Assembly: GCF_947493875.1 (NCBI RefSeq)
Contig: NZ_CANLSU010000004.1
Span: 248,001-312,000 of the forward strand
Length of the DNA: 64,000 nt
Source of the DNA: an uncultured Marinococcus sp.
GTDB taxonomy: Bacteria; Bacillota; Bacilli; Bacillales; Marinococcaceae
Direction of reading: 5' to 3'
Shown piece by piece: positions 25,703-33,614 of this stretch. Numbering within the stretch: the first letter of the stretch is position 1; every line of letters begins with the position of its first letter. The notes beneath the pieces are model-generated. The model was not told where the DNA came from. It saw only the letters and a program-made list of their open reading frames with translations, and ran no database searches. The position numbers were made by a program, and so were the translations under genes.

Positions 25703-26752
25703 TTGTCTGACTTTCACATACATGATGTTACTATTATCGGCGGCGGCCCTGCTGGTTTATATACTGCTTTTTACTGCGGGATGCGGGCGCTCGACACCCA
25801 TATCATCGAAGCGCAGCCAGACCTGGGCGGAAAAATTCACGCCTACCCTGAAAAAATTGTCTGGGATGTTGGCGGCCTGCCTCCTTCCTCCGGAAAACAG
25901 CTGATGGATCAGCTGGTGGCACAGGCAGAAACGTTCCACCCGGCAATTACTACAAACGAAAAAATTATTCACGTGGAAAAGGATGAGGCCGGACTTTTCC
26001 GTCTTGAGGCAGAAACAGGCGGCATCTATTATTCCCGTACGGTTATTGTTGCTGTAGGCCACGGCATTCTTCATGCCCAAAAGCTCGACATCGAAGGCGC
26101 AGAAAAATTTGAGCTTTCGAATCTGCATTATACCGTTCAGCAGCTTGAGCGATTCCGTGACCAGAAGGTCATGATTTCCGGAGGCGGCAACTCTGCCGTC
26201 GATTGGGCTAACGCTCTCTGCCCGATCGCAAGCGAAGTCACAGTTGTGCACCGGCGCGATGAGTTCGGCGGTCATGAACGGCACGTTCAGGAAATGAAGG
26301 ACTCCGATGTAAATGTACAGACGCCTTTTGCTCTTTCGGGTCTTCACAGCAACGACGAAGGCACAGCTATCGAAAGAGTGCTCTGCACAAATCTTGAGAC
26401 CAACGAAAGCATGGAAAAAGAAGTGGATGCTGTCATCGTGAACCACGGTTTCCAGATGGAGTTCGAGCTTCTTGAAAACCTGCAGCTGCAGACAGAAGAA
26501 AATAAAATCCTCGTAAACGAGCAGATGGGCACAAATATCGAAGGTTTATTTGCTGCTGGTGATATTACCAATCACCAGGGAAAGGTCCATCTGATTGCCG
26601 GTGCGTTTGTGGAGGGCGCTTCAGCTGCAAACAGCGTCAAGCAGTTTCTTGAGCCCGGGGCCGGTGCAAAAGCTATGGTATCCTCCCACAACGAGCGGTT
26701 CGCAGAAAAAAATCAGGAAATTCAAAAGAATCTTCTTTCCAAACAGCTGTAA
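25703..26752 (+). CDS. Ferredoxin/flavodoxin-NADP+ reductase (TrxR-like, YcgT/YumC family)
   Basis: A 349-residue flavoprotein with the FAD Rossmann motif TIIGGGPAGLYTAFYCGMR and the NADP motif VMISGGGNSAVDWANAL, ending in GLFAAGDITNHQGKVHLIAG. It lacks the CxxC pair of true thioredoxin reductase, and its C-terminal extension is that of the dimeric Bacillus-type ferredoxin-NADP reductases. It supplies electrons from NADPH to ferredoxin or flavodoxin. The start is TTG behind AAAGGAG. The Fur box in its promoter suggests the ycgT-type paralogue, which I recall as a Fur target in B. subtilis, rather than the housekeeping yumC. Confidence 0.9.
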   Translation: MSDFHIHDVTIIGGGPAGLYTAFYCGMRALDTHIIEAQPDLGGKIHAYPEKIVWDVGGLPPSSGKQLMDQLVAQAETFHPAITTNEKIIHVEKDEAGLFRLEAETGGIYYSRTVIVAVGHGILHAQKLDIEGAEKFELSNLHYTVQQLERFRDQKVMISGGGNSAVDWANALCPIASEVTVVHRRDEFGGHERHVQEMKDSDVNVQTPFALSGLHSNDEGTAIERVLCTNLETNESMEKEVDAVIVNHGFQMEFELLENLQLQTEENKILVNEQMGTNIEGLFAAGDITNHQGKVHLIAGAFVEGASAANSVKQFLEPGAGAKAMVSSHNERFAEKNQEIQKNLLSKQL

Positions 26753-26816
26753 AACAGCCGTTTGAATGCTTTAGGAAAACACTGACGGCTATCAATTAAT
26801 CAAAGAGGTGAAAGCG

Positions 26817-27323
26817 TTGCGACTCCCCCGCTCTACAGAACGTCTTTCATTTCGTGCCATGCAGCATCAAGACCACCGGCTGCTGAAAAATATCTTCCAG
26901 AATAAAGACGTCATGCGCTATTATGCCGCGTTAAAATCCGAAAAAGAGATCGACGAATGGATCCATTGGAACAAAAGTCACTATCTATCATACGGAGTCG
27001 GAATGTGGATTGTGGAAGACCGGCAAACCCAGCGCTTTGTCGGCCAGTGTGGACTTGTCCCCGAAAAAATAGAAGGCAGCGTTTCTATTGAACTTGGGTA
27101 TCTGCTTACACCGGAAAACTGGGGATGCGGCTATGCGTCTGAATCCGCTGCTATGGTCCGGGATTTCGCGTTTTATTCGCTTGCTATTCCCACACTTATA
27201 TCAATTATCGACCCTGAGAACACCCCTTCTATCAAAGTAGCTGAGAATATCGGGATGACTTATCAGCGTCCTGTGAAACGATGGAGCCGCTCCTTCAGCT
27301 TGTATGCTGCGGCCCGCACCTGA
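26817..27323 (+). CDS. GNAT-family N-acetyltransferase
   Basis: A 168-residue RimJ/RimL-type acetyltransferase. It has RSTERLSFRAMQHQDHRLL at the N-terminus, then SIELGYLLTPENWGCGYASE (acetyl-CoA loop) and IIDPENTPSIKVAENIGMTY. The most probable start is TTG at 26817, behind AGAGGTG; a GTG nine bases upstream would lack a ribosome binding site. Substrate unknown. It follows the ferredoxin reductase by 64 bp without a clear terminator, so read-through under iron control is possible. Confidence 0.85.
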   Translation: MRLPRSTERLSFRAMQHQDHRLLKNIFQNKDVMRYYAALKSEKEIDEWIHWNKSHYLSYGVGMWIVEDRQTQRFVGQCGLVPEKIEGSVSIELGYLLTPENWGCGYASESAAMVRDFAFYSLAIPTLISIIDPENTPSIKVAENIGMTYQRPVKRWSRSFSLYAAART

Positions 27324-27422
27324 GTCAACTGTCACAATTCGTCCATTGTACCTGGCCTTCCCCTATGCTATGTTAACGTTATATTCATATCGTGATTTTG
27401 ACATTAGAAAGGAAGGCCGTGC

Positions 27423-27737
27423 ATGAATTCTCTCCAATCGCTTAGATGGGCCGGTATCATTGAAGGAATCTCATTTCTGCTTTTGCTCTTTATCGCTATG
27501 CCTTTAAAATACGGGGCGGGTTTTGACATGGCTGTTACTGTCGTCGGCGCTGCCCACGGCGGGTTGTTCGTCCTGTATGTAGCTATTGCTTTGTTTGTAT
27601 GGGTACAGAAACGCTGGCCGTTTCTGCGTATGCTTATTGCTGTTATTGTATCCGTCATTCCGTTTGGCCCGTTTGTGTTTGAACGCAGCCTGCGGCGTGA
27701 AGAAAATGAAAACCTTGAGCCGGACGCCGTTTTTTAA
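27423..27737 (+). CDS. DUF3817 family membrane protein
   Basis: A 104-residue protein with three predicted helices and the DUF3817 signature (RWAGIIEGISFLLLLFIAMP with LKYGAG, and VVGAAHGGLFVLY). The family is widespread in Firmicutes and Actinobacteria; its function is unknown. In some lineages the same domain is found fused or next to other small membrane proteins. Start behind GAAAGGAAGG. Its stop codon runs into a strong terminator. Confidence 0.88.
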   Translation: MNSLQSLRWAGIIEGISFLLLLFIAMPLKYGAGFDMAVTVVGAAHGGLFVLYVAIALFVWVQKRWPFLRMLIAVIVSVIPFGPFVFERSLRREENENLEPDAVF

Positions 27738-27762
27738 ACCGAACCTTTCGTTCGGTTTTTTT
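27736..27762 (+). terminator. Terminator of the DUF3817 gene
   Basis: The stem AAACCGAAC/GTTCGGTTT has a 5-nt loop and is followed by a T run. Confidence 0.9.
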
Positions 27763-27875
27763 CATGAGCAGCCTGAAGCTTATAGTAATTTCTTTCAAAA
27801 CATGATATAAAGAATTGATGCTGTGAAAAATTTGCAGTTTTTACATAAACCAATTTTGATGAACGAGGAGTCCCG

Positions 27876-28709
27876 ATGTACATGATTGAATGGAAAAATA
27901 TTTTACGCGGCATGGCCATGGGAGCAAGTGATGTTATTCCGGGCGTAAGCGGCGGCACTCTGGCGCTAATCCTTGGTATTTACTACCGGCTGTTGTCTGC
28001 CATCAGCCTGCTTTTTTCACGCCAGTGGAAGCAGCAGCTTGGCTTTTTGATCCCTCTCGGTGTAGGGATGGGGACAGCTATCCTGTCACTTGCCCACCTG
28101 CTTGAATGGCTGCTTGCCGAACACCCACAGCCGACGTTTTTCTTCTTTTTTGGATTAATTCTCGGTACGATTCCTTTTATTTTATACAAAGTGAATTACA
28201 AAACCAATTTTAAAAAGCATCATTACGTCATTTTGCTGATCGCAGCCGTCATTGTCCTGCTCTCAGGTCTTTTTCAGGGGGACGAGGAGGCAGCTGTAAT
28301 TGCCACCGGCAGTGCAGGAAGCTTTGCCACCTTGTTTTTCTCAGGATGGCTTGCGAGCACAGCGATGATTCTTCCAGGCATCAGCGGTTCGTTTGTGCTC
28401 GTGATTATTGGCGTTTACCAGACCGTCATCAACGCTTTAACAGAATTTAACCTGCCCGTGCTTTTCACCTTCGGCGTTGGCGTGCTCGTAGGGATCGCCA
28501 TTATGAGTAAGCTGCTGCGTTATCTGCTTCGTGCTCATACTGTCGGGACGTACGCAGTGATTACCGGCCTGCTCCTTGGGTCGCTTTACGTTATATTTCC
28601 CGGCTTGAATGACGGCGTGATTGCGTTTATCCTCAGCCTGGTGATGTTTGCCGCCGGCCTCGTTCTGGCCCTTTTCCTCGGCCGAATTGACCGTACAAGA
28701 GCAGTGTAA
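27876..28709 (+). CDS. popT: DUF368 undecaprenyl-phosphate translocase (PopT family)
   Basis: A 277-residue protein with about eight helices. The two internally related signatures are GMAMGASDVIPGVSGGTLAL and LASTAMILPGISGSFVLVII. DUF368 proteins recycle the lipid carrier undecaprenyl phosphate across the cytoplasmic membrane for cell-wall synthesis. In other bacteria they have been linked to fitness at alkaline pH, which suits an alkaliphilic or marine lineage. Start behind GAGGAG. It is monocistronic, with a terminator shared with the convergent ywdK. Confidence 0.88.
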   Translation: MYMIEWKNILRGMAMGASDVIPGVSGGTLALILGIYYRLLSAISLLFSRQWKQQLGFLIPLGVGMGTAILSLAHLLEWLLAEHPQPTFFFFFGLILGTIPFILYKVNYKTNFKKHHYVILLIAAVIVLLSGLFQGDEEAAVIATGSAGSFATLFFSGWLASTAMILPGISGSFVLVIIGVYQTVINALTEFNLPVLFTFGVGVLVGIAIMSKLLRYLLRAHTVGTYAVITGLLLGSLYVIFPGLNDGVIAFILSLVMFAAGLVLALFLGRIDRTRAV

Positions 28710-28727
28710 TCCCAATAAATAAAACAG

Positions 28728-28769
28728 AAAGGCCGACCGCGGTAAAAACTCCCGCAGCCGGCCTTTTTT
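28728..28769. terminator. Bidirectional terminator between popT and ywdK
   Basis: The stem AAAGGCCG/CGGCCTTT is extended by partial pairing and flanked by A and T runs, between convergent genes. Confidence 0.75.
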
Positions 28770-29145
28770 AGGCTTTCAGCACGTAAATAATTAAACAAAT
28801 CCACCCGGCAATAAAGGCCACTCCACCTAAAGGAGTTACGGCTCCCAGCCAGGAAATGCCGGAGAGCGACAGCACATACAGGCTTCCGGAAAATAAAACA
28901 ATTCCCGCAAACAAAAGCCATCCGGACCAGCCCAACAGCGCTGAGCCTCCGCCCGTGTAAGCCGCTACAGCACCAATAGCGATCAGTCCCAGCGAATGAT
29001 ACATATGATACTGCGCTCCGGTGTTATACGTTTCAATCATCCGGTTCGACAGCCGGCTCTCCAGGCCGTGGGCTCCGAACGCCCCAATGCCTACTGCCAA
29101 AGCAGCATTTACTGCCCCTAACACAATGAGTACTTTCCACAGCAT
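28768..29145 (-). CDS. ywdK: DUF423 membrane protein YwdK
   Basis: A 125-residue protein with four predicted helices. It has the DUF423 hallmark NAALAVGIGAFGAHGLESRL, then YNTGAQYHMYHSLGLI and FSGSLYVLSLSGISWLGAVT. Function unknown. It follows ywdI by 19 bp on the minus strand, the same pair as in B. subtilis ywdI-ywdK. Start behind AGAAGGAG. Confidence 0.93.
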   Translation of the reverse strand: MLWKVLIVLGAVNAALAVGIGAFGAHGLESRLSNRMIETYNTGAQYHMYHSLGLIAIGAVAAYTGGGSALLGWSGWLLFAGIVLFSGSLYVLSLSGISWLGAVTPLGGVAFIAGWICLIIYVLKA

Positions 29146-29164
29146 GCCTAAGTCTCCTTCTTAA

Positions 29165-29455
29165 TTAAAAATCCAGTAAATTACCTTCCGTTGACGGAAT
29201 TTCTTTTTCCTCTTCAGCTGTTTCCCGGCGTGCCACTGGTGCTGCAGACGCTTCCGGCGCTGGAGCTGCTGCTTTTGGTTCTGCAGCCGGGCGCTTCGTT
29301 TCACCGGCCTTTGAAGAAAGCAGAATATCGCAATAGTTTCGGAGCGTTCTTGCATGCTCCTGCAGCGCCCGTTCGTCTCCCTTTTCCCCCTGCTCCGCAA
29401 GCTGGAGCAGTTCTTCTTCCATTTTTTCAATCACGGTCTGAACAGATATCTGCAT
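29165..29455 (-). CDS. ywdI: YwdI family protein (DUF5327)
   Basis: A 96-residue protein with a conserved N-terminal helix pair (ISVQTVIEKMEEELLQLAEQ, ARTLRNYCDILLS), an Ala/Pro-rich linker, and a C-terminal STEGNLLDF motif. This is the YwdI family, whose function is unknown. It is co-transcribed with ywdK. In B. subtilis the pair follows ung, whereas here ung lies 8.4 kb away with an aldo/keto reductase, so the block has been rearranged. Confidence 0.88.
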   Translation of the reverse strand: MQISVQTVIEKMEEELLQLAEQGEKGDERALQEHARTLRNYCDILLSSKAGETKRPAAEPKAAAPAPEASAAPVARRETAEEEKEIPSTEGNLLDF

Positions 29456-29590
29456 AAGCTCTGCCCTCCCTTTCTCTGCTTCAAAGCATTCAAACTTGGA
29501 ATCTTGTCAAATTATATCATAGGTCCAGCCCGAAGCCCTACGTTTGTCCTTATTGTCACAAGACGTTCGCAACTTTCCCGTATGAAGCAC

Positions 29591-29624
29591 AAAAAGCTGC
29601 CGGACCGAAAAATCCGGCACGGCA
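29591..29624 (-). terminator. Terminator of the nicotinate phosphoribosyltransferase gene
   Basis: The stem GCCGGA/TCCGGC is followed on the minus strand by AGCTTTTTG. Confidence 0.65.
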
Positions 29625-29635
29625 GGAGGCCTCCT

Positions 29636-31105
29636 TTATTGACTAAATTCGTTTTGGATTTCGTGCATCTTCTGCACTTTATTTTCCCAGCATTTCGGAC
29701 TTAAATCGACTGGATATTCTTCGGGGTTTAATGACCGTTTATATTCTTCCCATAAGAGCGGCAGATTCGATTGCATATAAGCCTGGATATCTTTCATGGA
29801 TGGCAGACCGTATACCAGTCTTCCGTCTTGAAAGATGGTTTCATGAAGATTCACCGCTTTAAAGTTCTGTACTTTTTTACTGATATACGTGTGAACGGGG
29901 TGGAACATGTGCAGCTCCTCCTGCTCGTTTGGCTCTTCATCGGAAAGCGTAATGTAATCCCCCTCCGAGCGTTTGTTTTCGGTATTTATTATCCGATAGA
30001 CTTTTTTTACACCCGGCGTAGTCATTTTCTCCAGGTTGCCTGATTTTTTTGCTCCAATTTTCATCGTGTCGCGCATGCCGCCATCATTGTTCTCAATCGC
30101 CACAAGCTTGTATACTGCTCCGAGAGCAGGCTGGTCATACCCGGTGATAAGCTTTGTGCCGATACCCCACGTATCAATTTCTGCTCCCTGGGATTTTAAA
30201 TTGGTAATCGTATATTCATCCAGGTCCCCGGAGGCGATAATCTGGGTGTCGGTAAAGCCGGCCTCATCGAGCATTCTTCTTGCTTCCTTCGACAGGTAGG
30301 CCAGGTCCCCGCTATCAAGACGCACACCTTTAAAACGAATATTGTCACCCATCTCTTTTGCGACCTTGATAGCATTAGGTACTCCGGAGCGCAGAGTGTC
30401 ATACGTGTCCACTAAAAACACACAATCCGTATGGTGCTCGGCATACATTTTAAAGGCTTCATATTCCGTTTCACATGCCTGTACCATGGAATGCGCATGT
30501 GTGCCCGCTGTAGGAAGCCCGAATACTTTTCCGGCCCTGACGTTGCTCGTTACTTCAAAACCGCCGACAAAGGCCGCTCTGCTTCCCCACAGCCCGGCGT
30601 CAAGCTCCTGGGCCCGGCGCAGTCCGAAATCCATCGCGCGCCCGTTGCCTCCCGTCACCTGCTTGATGCGGGCTGCTTTCGTAGCAATCAGTGTCTGGTA
30701 GTTCACCATGTTTAACAGCGCGGTTTCAATCAGCTGGGCTTCCCCGAGCGGGGCTTCCACTTTGATCATCGGCTCATTGCCGAAGACAAGCTCGCCCTCT
30801 TTCATCGCATAAACACTGCCGGTAAACCGGAGCTCCGCTAAGTAGGAAAGAAAATCTTCCCCGTAGCCTGCTTCTTCCCGCAGATAAGTAAGGTCCTCTT
30901 CCGTCATCCCAAAATTTCCCAAAAAATGTACAACCCGTTCCAGTCCGGCAAATACACCGAACCCATTGCCAAACGGGAGATCCCGAAAATACAGATCAAA
31001 TACGGCCTTCCGGGTATGCATGCCGCTGCGCCAATACGTTTCCACCATATTCACCTGATACAGATCGGTGTGCAGCGATAAACTGTCATCTTCATAGCGT
31101 GTCAT
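29636..31105 (-). CDS. pncB: Nicotinate phosphoribosyltransferase
   Basis: A 489-residue enzyme that makes nicotinate mononucleotide from nicotinate and PRPP with ATP (NAD salvage). It has LHTDLYQVNMVETYWRSGMH at the N-terminus, the active-site His loop PTAGTHAHSMVQAC, and FKGVRLDSGDLAYLSKEARR with IASGDLDEYTI for PRPP and phosphate binding. Length matches the long Firmicutes type (YueK). Monocistronic on the minus strand. Confidence 0.95.
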   Translation of the reverse strand: MTRYEDDSLSLHTDLYQVNMVETYWRSGMHTRKAVFDLYFRDLPFGNGFGVFAGLERVVHFLGNFGMTEEDLTYLREEAGYGEDFLSYLAELRFTGSVYAMKEGELVFGNEPMIKVEAPLGEAQLIETALLNMVNYQTLIATKAARIKQVTGGNGRAMDFGLRRAQELDAGLWGSRAAFVGGFEVTSNVRAGKVFGLPTAGTHAHSMVQACETEYEAFKMYAEHHTDCVFLVDTYDTLRSGVPNAIKVAKEMGDNIRFKGVRLDSGDLAYLSKEARRMLDEAGFTDTQIIASGDLDEYTITNLKSQGAEIDTWGIGTKLITGYDQPALGAVYKLVAIENNDGGMRDTMKIGAKKSGNLEKMTTPGVKKVYRIINTENKRSEGDYITLSDEEPNEQEELHMFHPVHTYISKKVQNFKAVNLHETIFQDGRLVYGLPSMKDIQAYMQSNLPLLWEEYKRSLNPEEYPVDLSPKCWENKVQKMHEIQNEFSQ

Positions 31106-31237
31106 TCCAGTCCCCCCCTTTTAGAATCCTATTGCTTGTACTTTCCTGACCCAATTCTACACTACTTGTATCTTTTCACTTCTTCTTTCCTTTGAAACTC
31201 ATTTCCATTCCGGTTCTACCCCGGGTTACCTATATTT

Positions 31238-31274
31238 AAAAAAGAGCCCGCCCTAAAATCAGGTGCGGACTCTT
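31238..31274 (-). terminator. Terminator of the 61-residue protein gene
   Basis: The stem AAGAGTCCGC/GCGGGCTCTT is followed by T6 on the minus strand. It could end the whole amtB operon. Confidence 0.75.
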
Positions 31275-31284
31275 ATACGTGTGT

Positions 31285-31470
31285 TTACTTCTCTACAAGC
31301 TCATAGCCGTAGGCTTCGATCTTCGTGTAGTCTTCTTCGTCAACCACCCAGTACTGACCTTCATTATTGCGGACAATGACTTCCTTTTCCGATGCGTCTT
31401 CCCGGGCGTTCTCAAGCTCGTCGAATTTTTTCGCCGGTACTTGAATATCCTCTACGATGATAAATGACAT
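31285..31470 (-). CDS. Hypothetical small acidic protein
   Basis: A 61-residue reading frame (MSFIIVEDIQVPAKKFDELE, then VIVRNNEGQYWVVDEEDYTK) preceded by a strong GGAGGTG ribosome binding site and followed by a terminator. It is acidic and probably a compact beta-alpha fold; no family is recognised. It lies 117 bp after the GlnR-like gene on the same strand with no terminator seen between them, so it may be the distal gene of the amtB operon. Confidence 0.75.
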   Translation of the reverse strand: MSFIIVEDIQVPAKKFDELENAREDASEKEVIVRNNEGQYWVVDEEDYTKIEAYGYELVEK

Positions 31471-31587
31471 GAATAAAACACCTCCGTTGTTTCGAAAGTG
31501 TTCCCGTTCACTTCTTTATTCAAACAGATATAAAGAATTTTTTTAAAAAGGGGACTTTTTTATTAATCCGCATTCTGCAGTGATTTT

Positions 31588-31845
31588 TCAGCTTGAACTC
31601 TTATCCCGGACGGAGAGCACGGCTTTGATGCCGGCAATATTTAGCCCCTGATCGATAAGCTCTTTGATTTCCTGACACCGATCAATATCATTCATCGAAA
31701 ACAGGCGCTGGTTCCCCTGATTTCGCTCTGGATTGATCAACCCCTGTTCTTCGTAGTAACGGATTTGGCGAGCTGACAATGATGTGATTTCTTGTACCAC
31801 GCTAATGGGAAAACAAGCAGCGTTACGAGGAATATTACCCTTCAC
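31588..31845 (-). CDS. Short GlnR/TnrA-like MerR-family regulator
   Basis: An 85-residue protein that aligns with the DNA-binding part of GlnR ([20 protein letters not shown], then [20 protein letters not shown] and [20 protein letters not shown]). B. subtilis GlnR has about 135 residues and TnrA about 110. The C-terminal segment through which they sense feedback-inhibited glutamine synthetase is absent, and no remnant is visible after the stop. The start is GTG behind AAAGGAGGAGG. It lies 44 bp after the exonuclease gene in the amtB operon, which has a TnrA/GlnR box. It may be a competitor or constitutive binder of that box (inference). Confidence 0.82.
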   Translation of the reverse strand: MKGNIPRNAACFPISVVQEITSLSARQIRYYEEQGLINPERNQGNQRLFSMNDIDRCQEIKELIDQGLNIAGIKAVLSVRDKSSS

Positions 31846-31889
31846 CGCGCCCTCCTCCTTTATAAATTTTTTCAGCCTGCCGCAGGGGG

Positions 31890-32597
31890 CTACCTCCGGC
31901 GGTGGCTGAGATGTGCATACACGTCCTGAAGCGTTTCATAGCCAAGCTCCTGGACCGTCTGGATGGAGCGTGTCCAGAGCTCGGCAGCCATAATGGCATC
32001 GCCAAGGGCATTGTGCCTGCCTTTTATCGGAATGTCATAATAGTTGCAGCAGTCATCGAGCGAACGAAATTCAAAGTCCGGCGCAGCAATACTGAACACA
32101 AACGAAGTATCCAGCAGGCGATGCTGAAGGTTTGTACCCATCGTCCGGTACGTATACTTCTGCAGAAACTTTCGTTCATGGGAGGCGTGATGGGCTACGA
32201 GTATGTCTGCCTGAGCAAACTGATAGAACTGCTCGAGGGCTTCGCTGATCGACTGACCGTCTGCTTCCAGTTCTTCGGCAGTTAAGCCGGTAACTTCGCT
32301 TACCTCCGGAGACACCGCCTCCGGTTCATGTACAAGCGTATAAAAGGCATCGTCGCGGACCAGCCGGTTGTGTTTAATTTTAATAGCCCCCATCGACAAT
32401 ATCTTGTCTCCGGCATCCGCGTTAAAGCCCGAGGTTTCCAGATCAAGGACGGTGACGTTCAGCGAAGACAGCGATTTCTGCAGAGGCTGTTCTGCTTTTA
32501 CGTCTTTTTGCAGCTGACGCATAAAAGACTGATGCTGCGGATTCGTGGAGTCCAGGCCGCCAAATCGACTCGAAATACTGCGCATCCATTGGAACAT
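31890..32597 (-). CDS. DnaQ-like DEDDh 3'-5' exonuclease paired with a DUF294 protein
   Basis: The 235-residue protein has an exonuclease domain at about 47-225. Motif I is VLDLETSGF (D52, E54). Motif III is [14 protein letters not shown] (H195, D200). Motif II, normally HNxxFD, reads [11 protein letters not shown], so Glu141 replaces the usual Asp. It starts immediately after the stop codon of the DUF294 gene. Pairs of a DUF294 nucleotidyltransferase and an epsilon-like exonuclease are, as I recall, also found beside solute symporters in Proteobacteria, so this looks like a transporter-associated module. Substrate unknown: DNA, RNA or small nucleotides. Confidence 0.85.
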   Translation of the reverse strand: MFQWMRSISSRFGGLDSTNPQHQSFMRQLQKDVKAEQPLQKSLSSLNVTVLDLETSGFNADAGDKILSMGAIKIKHNRLVRDDAFYTLVHEPEAVSPEVSEVTGLTAEELEADGQSISEALEQFYQFAQADILVAHHASHERKFLQKYTYRTMGTNLQHRLLDTSFVFSIAAPDFEFRSLDDCCNYYDIPIKGRHNALGDAIMAAELWTRSIQTVQELGYETLQDVYAHLSHRRR

Positions 32598-33611
32598 TTA
32601 AAAATCACCCGACTCCATGATTTTTTTTGTATGCTGAAACAGGTGCTTTCCTTCTTTTAATGCAGACTTCAGCTCGGACTTCTGGGCTTTCGAGAGCTCC
32701 TGCACCGGCACGTAATGAACGTCCTCATAGACATTTTGTTTCCTGGAGAATGAAGCCCGCAGCTCCAGCAAATTTTTAAAATGCACATCCTTGCCCTTCA
32801 CGTAGGAATGCTTTTCCGATACCTGCCGGATACGTTCGATCGTAGAAGAAGCATGAATGCCTTCATAAATGGCGAGCAGGCGCAGGGCATGAACGTATGG
32901 GAAAAATCCGACATCTTTAATATGCATCGAGCCTGCGTACTGCCCTTTTTCTTCCGGGAGAAGCTGCCCGAAAGCGTTGAGCCCTTTGTGCAGATAGGCG
33001 GTGTTTTCCGATAACCGTTTTAGCACCTCTCTCCGGCCGGCCTGTTCAAAGACATGCTGCTTTACGTCCTCAAGAAGTTCATCTTCTCCCACAAGCGTCC
33101 TGGCATCGATAAAGGTGAGCAGATGGCGGAACGGACCCCATTCATCGGCTTCAATCCAGCCGTCCACCTGCTTTTTCCACCCTTCCACCCCGTGGCACCA
33201 GCGTTTATGGGAAGCCATAACCAGCCCTTCACAGCGCGGGTATCCAACGATCGCCATTCCTTCACGTATTTCCGCTCCCAGACCGAGAAAATAATCCTGA
33301 AGTTCGTCATCTGTCCCCTCAAAAACAATACCGTGATCCTGATCACTGAATTTTGCCTGTTCCTGTCTTCCCGCACTTCCCATAAGAAAAAAAGCAAAAT
33401 GAGCAGGAAGTTCTCCCCGCTCACTCTGATGATGATGAACAGCAAGAGTAACCGTTTCTGAAATCCACGTATCGTGGGCTTCATTAAGCTTTACTGGCTC
33501 TCCCGCCAAGTCGTCCATCTTCTCTTCTTTGTCTTTTTTTATTTCTTCATAGCTCTTAAAGGAAGGTTCTGCTGAAAATCCCTGTGTTTGTGAGAATGAA
33601 GAATTTGACAT
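32598..33611 (-). CDS. DUF294 nucleotidyltransferase-like protein
   Basis: A 337-residue protein. The nucleotidyltransferase motif GSAGRQEQAKFSDQDHG (78-94; metal Asp 90 and 92) is of the GlnD/DUF294 type. A helical C-terminal substrate-binding domain follows (about 190-330). The CBS and cyclic-nucleotide domains that often precede DUF294 are absent. The charged N-terminal 60 residues are probably flexible. It starts 3 bp after amtB, with its ribosome binding site inside the amtB end, and abuts the exonuclease gene. Active residues suggest real transfer of a nucleotide to a protein or small molecule; by analogy with GlnD it might act in nitrogen control (inference). Confidence 0.85.
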   Translation of the reverse strand: MSNSSFSQTQGFSAEPSFKSYEEIKKDKEEKMDDLAGEPVKLNEAHDTWISETVTLAVHHHQSERGELPAHFAFFLMGSAGRQEQAKFSDQDHGIVFEGTDDELQDYFLGLGAEIREGMAIVGYPRCEGLVMASHKRWCHGVEGWKKQVDGWIEADEWGPFRHLLTFIDARTLVGEDELLEDVKQHVFEQAGRREVLKRLSENTAYLHKGLNAFGQLLPEEKGQYAGSMHIKDVGFFPYVHALRLLAIYEGIHASSTIERIRQVSEKHSYVKGKDVHFKNLLELRASFSRKQNVYEDVHYVPVQELSKAQKSELKSALKEGKHLFQHTKKIMESGDF

Positions 33612-33614
33612 ATT

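Noticed and set aside
25971-25986. parS-like CACGTG in the ferredoxin reductase gene
   Set aside because: Flanks differ from parS at about four positions; the core alone is expected by chance.
29165-29430. Alternative Arg/Lys-rich frame overlapping ywdI
   Set aside because: A shifted frame of the real ywdI gene; the YwdI frame has the family motifs and the ribosome binding site.
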